This document shows, in pieces, positions 1-4,857 of a DNA stretch of 5,006 bases (position 1 is its first letter; each line of letters starts with the position of its first letter). Source of the DNA: Syntrophomonadaceae bacterium (lineage in GTDB: Bacteria > Bacillota > Dethiobacteria > DTU022); contig SLHT01000191.1 of the NCBI GenBank assembly GCA_007136055.1, positions 1 to 5,006 of the forward strand, written 5' to 3'. Below the pieces are notes generated by a model. That model saw only the letters and a program-made list of their open reading frames with translations. It made no database searches and was not told where the DNA came from. The position numbers and the translations under genes were made by a program.

Positions 1-51
1 CCTGCACTGGATGAACTTCCACCAAATCGAGGGGAGTTCTCCATAGTATAA
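1..51 (+). CDS. possible C-terminal tail of an unidentified plus-strand gene (partial)
   Basis: Frame 1 is open from the window edge to a TAA at 49-51 and would encode PALDELPPNRGEFSIV. The residue mix is protein-like and a very A/T-rich stretch follows the stop, as at a gene end. Sixteen codons are too few to identify a family, and an open frame this short arises easily by chance. It would be partial, running off the left edge. The minus strand of the same bases is also partly open, so the strand is uncertain. Confidence 0.25.
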   Translation, partial: PALDELPPNRGEFSIV

Positions 52-252
52 CGCAAATTTTTTAAAAAAAAATATCGGATCACCTGGATTTTAAAACAGC
101 ACCTAAATGTATAATAAAACTCCTGTAACCTGATATATCTATTGAGATAAATACACCATAACGAAAACTGAAGCAGAAAAGTAAAGCCCCATCCAGACTA
201 TATGGACTACCAAACTTACCCCAGGCAGTGGCTTTTTCAACAAACCTTAAGA
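52..252. other. spacer without an assignable gene
   Basis: This is a spacer downstream of the minus-strand EEP relic. It begins A/T-rich, with T- and A-runs around 55-72. An imperfect terminator-like pair exists: AAAGCC at 183-188 can pair with GGCTTT at 230-235, but the loop is over 40 nt, so I do not call it. A minus-strand frame is open from the EEP end down to a TGA at 80-82, and a plus-strand frame runs through 202-501. I recognise neither product. More gene relics may lie here, unrecognised. Confidence 0.4.
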
Positions 253-510
253 TTATCTCTTCTCGATGATAATATCTACAAACACTGGCAAATGGTCAGA
301 GGCAACCGGTTCAAAATCAGTCTTCCCGTCCATTCCTATGCAGTTCCGGATATTGTAAGTCAGGATCCGGATGATACCCTCTTCAGGCTCATCATAGTAA
401 TAATCACGACCTGTAACAGATTGAAAAACCTGATAACCTCCAGGGTTATCTCTGGTAAACCCGGAAATACTGGAACATATAACAACCAGAAGAATAATTA
501 ACTTTTTCAT
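253..510 (-). pseudogene. EEP-family phosphoesterase relic, internally deleted
   Basis: The 85-residue frame has both ends of an endonuclease/exonuclease/phosphatase (EEP) protein but almost none of its middle. Residues 1-20 form a signal peptide (MKKLIILLVVICSSISG). Residues 47-66 carry the first EEP strand and motif (RILTYNIR, then GMDGKTDF), including the metal-site Asn53. Residues 70-80 carry the last motif ASDHLPVFVDI, with catalytic Asp72-His73. Family members are usually around 250-300 residues, so roughly 200 are missing, including the metal-binding Glu and the GDFN-type motif. The join lies near residues 66-69 and keeps frame, so the ORF looks intact while the enzyme cannot be. The ATG lies 21 nt after the sulfatase relic stop on the same strand, suggesting a former operon. 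Residues 21-45 do not match an EEP segment I know. The EEP assignment is firm; what the ancestral enzyme cleaved is unknown. Confidence 0.8.
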
Positions 511-531
511 GCATTGGAATATTGAGATTTT

Positions 532-738
532 TTAACGATCAATAGAAACTAATCTGAAAGATTCCTCAAATTCAGTATCACCATATTTTTCATTCAATTT
601 ATCCAACCTTATATGAAGCTCATCACGGACTGAGGAATAAAAGGGATCATTATAAAGGTTCTGCATATCATGTGGATCAGATTCCAGATCATACATCTCC
701 CACTCATCAATATCATAATAAAAATGAATTAATTTGTA
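532..738 (-). pseudogene. sulfatase C-terminal fragment (N-terminus missing)
   Basis: About 68 codons encode the end of a type I sulfatase. The sequence YKLIHFYYDIDEWEMYDLES, followed by DPHDMQNLYNDP, is the typical C-terminal subdomain in which a YKL-type strand leads to 'E-x-YDLxxDPxExxN'. The catalytic N-terminal domain, with the Cys/Ser-x-Pro-x-Arg formylglycine motif and the metal ligands, is wholly absent. Intact relatives are roughly 450-550 residues. The frame opens only inside the 3' end of the GDPD gene, overlapping it by about 10 nt (729-738). The GTG at 748-750 that begins the open frame is therefore GDPD coding sequence, not a real start. Exported sulfatases often sit with other esterases in Bacteroidota glycan loci. 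The fragment cannot be active. The EEP relic follows 21 nt downstream. Confidence 0.82.
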
Positions 739-2282
739 ACAGGCAGCCACTGATCATAATGTGAGTCGATTTGAAATTCTATCACACCGCATTCCTTTAG
801 GAACTCAATATCCCTTTTCGCTCCCTGCCAGTGATTTTCATGACGGTAACGGAAAATATTTACAGCAGCGACAACAGTAATATAATTGTATTGAGCCCAT
901 TTAATAGCTTCAGATGTAAGGCGGTTACTTGTATCGAAAAGGAAATAATGGCATACAACATCTTCGCCTATTGATATTAATTCCTGAATTCGCGGTATTT
1001 CACTCATGCCGAAACCGAATTTTGATCTGCCCCAGAAATAATTCCTGGCATCACCGTCTATGAAATAGGCACCATCAAACAAATCATATCTCTCCATTAT
1101 CTCTCCCAGCATTCTGAAATACCCGGGATCGGAATCGTGTGCTTTAAGATCCATCATCAGCTTAACTCTGCCTGAAACCATCTTTGCAAGTTGTTCAAAA
1201 GACATTGGATGATAATCACCCATGTCAGACCTAAGGGTCTGTATCTCCTTCCAGGTTGTTTCATCAACCCTTCCCGGATGATTGAAAAAGCGTTGAAAAT
1301 CTGCATCATGATGCACAATTAACACACTATCCTTTGTCATTCTTATATCAACCTCAAGCATGAAATAACCCTGATCAATTGCCTGATTAATTGACGCGGG
1401 ATCGAATTCGTTAAACTTATCTTCAGTAATACCACCCCGGTGAGCAATGAGCCTGTAATTTTTGAAAACCCCTTCATTCTCTACCATATTTGAAAACACA
1501 TCAGGGTTATCAAGATTTATCATATCTATATTCATGGAAATAGCCTGGCGATATCCATCCCAATCATCTCCTGGAATATATATCATAAGCTTTAAACCTC
1601 TTTCGTGACAGGCTCTAATGAAATCATCGGTAAGACCAACAATTCCGCGTTCAATGATATCTGGATTGTAAACAGGCACCAGTGAATCGATTTGTTCGAT
1701 AGAAGATGCATTAATTTTTAAACCCAGTTCTTGATCAAGTGACCTGAATTCTTTTGCCATTTTCGCATCTCCAAACCAGAAAAAACAATCATCCTCAAGA
1801 CCCAGTTCATAAACCATTTCAATTATTTCGTTTAAATCCCAATCTTTAACATCAAAATAAACCTTAGCCTTTCCATTTATCCATTTCAGGAACTCATAAA
1901 GCCGTGGAACAGGCTCTCCGGCAAACTCATGACCAAACCAGCTTCCAGCATCAAGTCCGTCAATATAAACGGAGCTTGCTTGCGAAACCAGTCCTGTACC
2001 ATTCGTTGTGCGGTCAAGTGTTCTGTCATGAATAATGTAATGCACACCATCTTTACTTCTTCGAACATCAAACTCTACATAATCAGCACCTGATTCAATT
2101 GCTTTCCGTGCTGATGCAAAGGTATTTTCAGGTGCCAGCCTGTTAGCCCCACGATGACAGACTATCTCAATGTCAGAACCAGTTTTCTCAGTGAATCGTG
2201 AATCGTTTGCATGATGACAACCTGTAAATTTTATCATCAGAAACAATGAAAGCAATAAAAATGATTGATTAATCCTGTTCAT
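729..2282 (-). CDS. tandem-domain glycerophosphodiester phosphodiesterase, lipoprotein
   Basis: A 517-residue protein with two GDPD domains; the family hydrolyses glycerophosphodiesters to an alcohol and glycerol-3-phosphate. I start at the ATG at 2280-2282, giving an N-terminus MNRINQSFLLLSLF with a lipobox-like KFTGC at Cys22. An upstream TTG would add 13 residues that spoil the signal peptide. Domain 1 (about 38-265) has HRGANRLAPENT (His43, Arg44, Glu52), EFD (Glu70, Asp72), HD (His85, Asp86) and DVK (144-146). Domain 2 (about 276-515) has HRG (281-283), EVD (Glu310, Asp312), HHD (324-326) and DLK (378-380). Both catalytic histidine pairs are present, so both may be active, though domain 2 lacks the usual 'PENT' after HRG. 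Most GDPDs have one domain of 250-350 residues. Its stop lies at the joint with the sulfatase relic, so the last few residues may not be original. Probably periplasmic or surface-anchored. Confidence 0.88.
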   Translation of the reverse strand: MNRINQSFLLLSLFLMIKFTGCHHANDSRFTEKTGSDIEIVCHRGANRLAPENTFASARKAIESGADYVEFDVRRSKDGVHYIIHDRTLDRTTNGTGLVSQASSVYIDGLDAGSWFGHEFAGEPVPRLYEFLKWINGKAKVYFDVKDWDLNEIIEMVYELGLEDDCFFWFGDAKMAKEFRSLDQELGLKINASSIEQIDSLVPVYNPDIIERGIVGLTDDFIRACHERGLKLMIYIPGDDWDGYRQAISMNIDMINLDNPDVFSNMVENEGVFKNYRLIAHRGGITEDKFNEFDPASINQAIDQGYFMLEVDIRMTKDSVLIVHHDADFQRFFNHPGRVDETTWKEIQTLRSDMGDYHPMSFEQLAKMVSGRVKLMMDLKAHDSDPGYFRMLGEIMERYDLFDGAYFIDGDARNYFWGRSKFGFGMSEIPRIQELISIGEDVVCHYFLFDTSNRLTSEAIKWAQYNYITVVAAVNIFRYRHENHWQGAKRDIEFLKECGVIEFQIDSHYDQWLPVTN

Positions 2283-2406
2283 TTTATTATAATTTTGAGT
2301 TCTACTCTGCAAATTCAACAAAGTAGCAGATAGCTGTTTAATTTATTATATTCCTCACAATATGTTTCAGATTAGATATTTATAGTTGTTTGACGAAACC
2401 TTACAG

Positions 2407-2505
2407 TTAAATATATTTCCAAAAACCGGTAGCAGCAATAGCCGTCTTGCTCAGAAACTACTTACTCGAAATCTTGCCCTAATTATGATTATTTGAATTT
2501 TCCAT
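2407..2505 (-). pseudogene. Tat-signal N-terminus relic, possibly a Gfo/Idh/MocA oxidoreductase
   Basis: Read from the ATG at 2503-2505, one frame gives MENSNNHN-stop-GKISSK-stop-FLSKTAIAATGF, then WKYI and a TAA at 2407-2409. With the stops ignored this has the form of a twin-arginine signal: a polar start, a 'GKIS-RR-x-FL' core and an alanine-rich stretch (TAIAATGF). The position expected to hold the RR pair reads S-K-stop. 'GKISRRxFL...AIAA' starts are common in exported Gfo/Idh/MocA-type oxidoreductases of Bacteroidota, but the signal alone cannot fix the family. Only about 32 codons survive and nothing recognisable follows before GDPD. The strand matches GDPD, so it may once have preceded it in the cluster. 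The identification rests on pattern recognition of a short degraded stretch. Confidence 0.45.
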
Positions 2506-2547
2506 GAATATTAATTTATGAAGGATTATTAATATCCAATATATTTC

Positions 2548-2636
2548 TTAAGTCGTTTCATAAATGCACTTAATACTTAAAGAAGTAAAATAAAAATTAG
2601 AAAAAGTGATGTATTTTGCTTATATTTAAGTCGTTT
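2548..2636 (+). repeat. 11-bp direct repeat TTAAGTCGTTT, two copies
   Basis: TTAAGTCGTTT occurs exactly at 2548-2558 and 2626-2636, both on the plus strand, 78 bp start to start. The second copy ends 22 bp before the likely TTG start of the transposase relic. The flanks are A/T-rich, but the CG-containing core is not simple-sequence. Possible explanations are paired regulator sites, end-associated repeats of an insertion sequence, or a scar left by an excised element. None can be chosen from this window. Confidence 0.4.
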
Positions 2637-2722
2637 ACACAAAAATACAAAGAAAAAATTGAACCGCCAATCAAAAATTGTTCAAGCCTCATTTCAACGA
2701 GTTGATGTTGCATCTTCTCTCA

Positions 2723-2749
2723 GCAGAACTCAAGCAAGCTTGGTTCTGC
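2723..2749. repeat. bulged inverted repeat inside the transposase relic
   Basis: GCAGAAC (2723-2729), a single unpaired T, CAAGC (2731-2735), loop AA, then GCTTG and GTTCTGC (2738-2749) form a 12-bp stem with one bulged base. It falls in coding sequence between DVASSL and ITKYAGL. It may be coincidence, a structured part of the IS, or part of another small insertion. Confidence 0.4.
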
Positions 2750-2899
2750 ATTCGTTCTTCGCAAAATTTCCAGGGAGTAACATCACCAAATATGCAGGCC
2801 TGAATACAGTAGCAAAATATATGAACCGCCAAAACATCATAAGATTCATAAGCTCAACTTTCCCCACCGTGTGGTACAATACAACAAAGTTTGGTATCA

Positions 2900-2942
2900 A
2901 CCCTGTTAAATCCGCGTTGCGGAATAAATTATTTAACAGGGT
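2900..2942. repeat. nested palindrome, apparent 45-nt insertion in the transposase relic
   Basis: Perfect 12-bp arms ACCCTGTTAAAT (2900-2911) and ATTTAACAGGGT (2931-2942) enclose a second hairpin, CCGC-GTT-GCGG (2912-2922), plus an A/T spacer. The palindrome encodes PVKSALRNKLFNRVN, which separates two stretches I would expect to be adjacent in the transposase (KFGIN and QILMA). AACC occurs at 2899-2902 and again at 2944-2947. Removing 45 nt (2903-2947) restores the continuous reading in frame. This fits a tiny palindromic, MITE-like or REP-like insert with a 4-bp target duplication, though the duplication overlaps the arm and is not clean. Confidence 0.6.
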
Positions 2943-3109
2943 AAACCAGATTTTGATGGCTGTCACACTGGCCTCAATCAGTGGGATAAGCCGGATATGC
3001 AGGATCGCTGCCTTTAGCGGTGACGGTTTGGTAAAATCGCTGCTGAGATTGAAAAAGGGCATAAACAAGAATGCGATATCTACTACACTCAAGAGCCCTG
3101 AACAAAGTT

Positions 3110-3117
3110 TAATTTTG
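3110..3117 (+). promoter_or_regulatory. candidate Bacteroidota -7 element for the PHP gene
   Basis: TAATTTTG matches the Bacteroidota -7 consensus TAnnTTTG exactly and lies about 80 nt before the PHP start codon, inside the dying transposase frame. No TTTG -33 box is evident at the usual distance upstream, so this is only half a promoter. Such 8-mers also occur by chance in A/T-rich DNA. Confidence 0.25.
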
Positions 3118-3198
3118 CCCTCCTCTCGTCAAAAAAAGTTGCAAAGGGAATTTAATTCAGCATTTATAAAATGAGTATAAACTAAAATTTATAATTTC

Positions 3199-4449
3199 AT
3201 GAAATCAACAGTTTGTTTGTTCATCACAATGATGATGCTTTTTTCTGGGTGTGCAATTACTGAAGCTGAAAAAGGTGTCAGTGTCAATCCGTACGAAAAG
3301 GTAGACTGGTCAACTTTCACACAACACAAAGCTGCATTGCATGTCCATACTTTACAAAGTGACGGTTATCATATGCTTGATGAGGTTGTTGAAGCATATC
3401 GAGACGCTGGTTTTACCATTCTGGCGATTTCTGATCACGATTGGAACAGACCTAATGCACGGGTCACCTGGGGTCATATTTCTAAGGGAATGGCCAGCCC
3501 ATATCCAAAAGATCCAAAACCCCATAACTACCCTGCTAATCCGACCTGGCCATGGCCTGACTATGGTGGGCCAAAACCAGAAGCTGTGGGAATGTTAGGA
3601 ATTCAGGCCAATGAACTGACTTTCAGGCATCATATAAACAGCTACTTTTCAGATTATGGTGTCTGGTATGAAAGAACCGGTTCCGGTGCCCCATATGGCG
3701 GAATAGTAGATGAAGAAGGCCATGAAATATGGGAAGATGATCAACTCAATGGTATTAATGAAAAAGGGGGTCTTGCAATATTAAACCATCCGGGTATTCC
3801 CGATGAACATTCCTGGTGGGAACGAAAGTCATTGGATTGGTATGTTGAACGCTACCAGAATCATTCACCAGACTATTTGATTGGTATTGAAGTGACCAAT
3901 GCATCATCCGAATATGAAAAATATGATGAGGGATTATGGGATCAGTTGCTGGCAAGGTTTATGCCACGGCGACCGATATGGGGTTTTGGCACCGATGACA
4001 TGCACAGTCTCGATGGTCATAGAGATTCGTATACTGTTTTTATAGTTGACGAATTTACCAAAGAGGCTGTTCGGGAGGCTATGATTCGGGGACAATTTTA
4101 TTTTTGTAAATCTTCTCGAAGAATTGATCTTCGAGAAGATGATATAAGTGTTTTTCCGGTGATTAATATGATTGAAGTCGATGAAGATACAGGTACTATA
4201 ACTATCACTGCTTCTTATTACAATAAAATCAAATGGATTTCCGCTCCTGAAACTTTGGAGACATTGGAAGATTATAAAACAAGCGATCAACCATGGTCCT
4301 TAGGGAAAGTTGTCCATGAAGGAGAAACTTTGGATTTTAGAAACAAATCTAATATTACGAATTATGTTCGGGCAGAACTAATACGTGTGGATGGTGATGA
4401 GATCTATCGCACATTTACAAATCCATTTGGAATTGGTAAATTGAATTAA
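3199..4449 (+). CDS. PHP-domain metal-dependent phosphoesterase, lipoprotein
   Basis: A 416-residue protein with a lipoprotein signal (hydrophobic residues 5-16, lipobox FSGC, Cys18). A PHP domain spans about residues 44-300. Its motifs are LHVH (His48, His50) with SDG at 54-56; SDH (78-80); QANE (Glu139) followed by HH (144-145); LNHPG (His197); IEV (Glu231); and GTDDMH (Asp266, Asp267, His269). These are the metal ligands expected of a working PHP site, so it is probably an active di- or trinuclear metal phosphoesterase, exported and membrane-anchored. Residues about 305-416 are beta-rich and may form an Ig-like accessory domain. The substrate is unknown; histidinol phosphatase and DNA polymerase PHP roles are unlikely given export and context. 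The ATG fits the signal peptide; no clear Shine-Dalgarno precedes it. The 3' end converges on a paralogous PHP relic, the two stops overlapping in TTAA. Confidence 0.88.
   Translation: MKSTVCLFITMMMLFSGCAITEAEKGVSVNPYEKVDWSTFTQHKAALHVHTLQSDGYHMLDEVVEAYRDAGFTILAISDHDWNRPNARVTWGHISKGMASPYPKDPKPHNYPANPTWPWPDYGGPKPEAVGMLGIQANELTFRHHINSYFSDYGVWYERTGSGAPYGGIVDEEGHEIWEDDQLNGINEKGGLAILNHPGIPDEHSWWERKSLDWYVERYQNHSPDYLIGIEVTNASSEYEKYDEGLWDQLLARFMPRRPIWGFGTDDMHSLDGHRDSYTVFIVDEFTKEAVREAMIRGQFYFCKSSRRIDLREDDISVFPVINMIEVDEDTGTITITASYYNKIKWISAPETLETLEDYKTSDQPWSLGKVVHEGETLDFRNKSNITNYVRAELIRVDGDEIYRTFTNPFGIGKLN
4110..4140. repeat. perfect 13-bp inverted repeat inside the PHP gene
   Basis: ATCTTCTCGAAGA (4110-4122) and TCTTCGAGAAGAT (4128-4140) are exact reverse complements around a 5-nt loop, ATTGA. 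They encode residues about 304-314 (SSRRIDLRED), at the junction between the PHP domain and the C-terminal domain. No T-run follows, so it is not a typical intrinsic terminator. A perfect 26-base pairing in coding DNA is unusual. It may be a small palindromic insert tolerated in a linker, or a structured mRNA element. Confidence 0.7.
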
Positions 4450-4857
4450 GTTTTTACTCTATCATCAATAATGTCAATATACCAATCTATCGGATGATAT
4501 TGCCAGTTCTCCCGGGTTCTGTCATATAAGCCCGGATGGAACAAAACTGCCAACCCGTTCTTTGCAGCAATGGCTTCAAGAGTTTCTTCCACAGTTTCCA
4601 GGGTTCCGCCGGGATGATCATTGAAATAACTACCAACATGGTGATGTTGTGCACACTTCATTGGCCTGAACCTGAAAAACCAGTTCGTGATAAGTATCAA
4701 CAACAGCATGAGGAGCAAGCCAGCCATTAATTATTGTTGTATGTTCATGAAACTGTGCCTGAGCCTGGATTATCTTGTCCCGGTCAACTTCCATATAAGG
4801 GCTTACCCATTCATAACATTATCAACCCGGTAAGAGATAACATATCTTATTCCGCAT
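4446..4857 (-). pseudogene. second PHP phosphoesterase, degraded paralogue
   Basis: Read across frames, this is a broken relative of the plus-strand PHP protein. From 4800 downward one frame gives SPYMEVDRDKI, then FHEHTTIING and VVDTYHELVF, aligning without gaps to NPYEKVDWSTF, LHVHTLQSDG and VVEAYRDAGF (residues 30-72 of the intact protein). It then jumps to VQANEV, equivalent to residues 135-140, so about 60 codons including SDH are deleted. One extra base among 4648-4657 shifts frame. The next frame continues HHHVGSYFND, GLAVLFHPG and HPIDWYIDI, then ends near the equivalent of residue 220, losing the rest of the metal site. SDG has become ING. The likely original start is the ATG at 4855-4857, coding MRNKICYLLPG before a TGA, so the signal-peptide region is damaged too. 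That ATG overlaps the upstream stop (TAATG), indicating translational coupling. Confidence 0.75.

Larger units (their letters stand above)
2283..2658. other. spacer between divergent GDPD and transposase genes
   Basis: These 376 bases lie between the minus-strand GDPD start and the plus-strand transposase relic. Apart from the Tat-signal relic at 2407-2505 and the direct repeat at 2548-2636, I see nothing assignable. The composition is very A/T-rich, and GDPD transcription should begin in its left part. The best match to the Bacteroidota -7 box TAnnTTTG upstream of GDPD is an imperfect TGAATTTG at about 2311-2318 (minus strand), too weak to call. No IS terminal inverted repeat was recognised. 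Confidence 0.5.
2659..3174 (+). pseudogene. IS1380-like transposase, N-terminal fragment
   Basis: The 171-codon frame resembles the N-terminal DNA-binding part of an IS1380-type transposase: SKIVQASF, then YAGLNTVAKYMNRQNI, FPTVWYNTTKFGIN, and QILMAVTLASISGISRICRI with AAFSGDGLVKSLLRL and NAISTTLK. IS1380-family proteins usually exceed 400 residues and carry a DDE catalytic core after this region. Here, after about residue 145, the sequence changes to SPEQSLILPSSRQKK and stops, so no catalytic residue remains. The frame starts at a TTG with no in-frame ATG near it. A 15-codon palindromic insertion seems to split FGIN from QILMA (see 2900-2942). No terminal inverted repeats were recognised, so the element cannot be bounded. 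It lies 24 nt upstream of the PHP gene. I am confident it is a transposase fragment, less so of the exact IS family. Confidence 0.65.

Noticed and set aside
183..235. AAAGCC/GGCTTT pair as a terminator
   Set aside because: Only six base pairs with a loop of over 40 nt, which is too weak for an intrinsic terminator.
80..252. Minus-strand open frame after the EEP relic, containing AWGKFGSPYSLDGALLF
   Set aside because: Open and somewhat protein-like, but it has no start of its own, ends after under 60 codons, and I recognise no family. It may be another relic.
202..501. 99-codon plus-strand open frame
   Set aside because: It lies antisense to the recognisable EEP relic for most of its length and has no family resemblance that I can see.
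1886..2071. 61-codon minus-strand frame
   Set aside because: Entirely inside the GDPD gene in another frame; a shadow.
2900..2942. Palindrome as a transcription terminator or CRISPR-like repeat
   Set aside because: No T-run follows the stem, there is only one copy in the window, and it lies within an open frame.
2730..3092. 120-codon minus-strand frame with hydrophobic stretches
   Set aside because: Antisense to the transposase relic, whose plus-strand reading shows recognisable family blocks.
3934..4290. 118-codon minus-strand frame
   Set aside because: Antisense to the intact PHP gene, whose own metal-binding motifs are complete; a shadow.
4446..4727. Reading the PHP relic as a 93-residue membrane protein starting MAGLLLMLLL
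   Set aside because: The hydrophobic start is the out-of-frame reading of PHP sequence. The correct frame there reads NGWLAPHAVVDTYHEL, which aligns to the neighbouring PHP protein.
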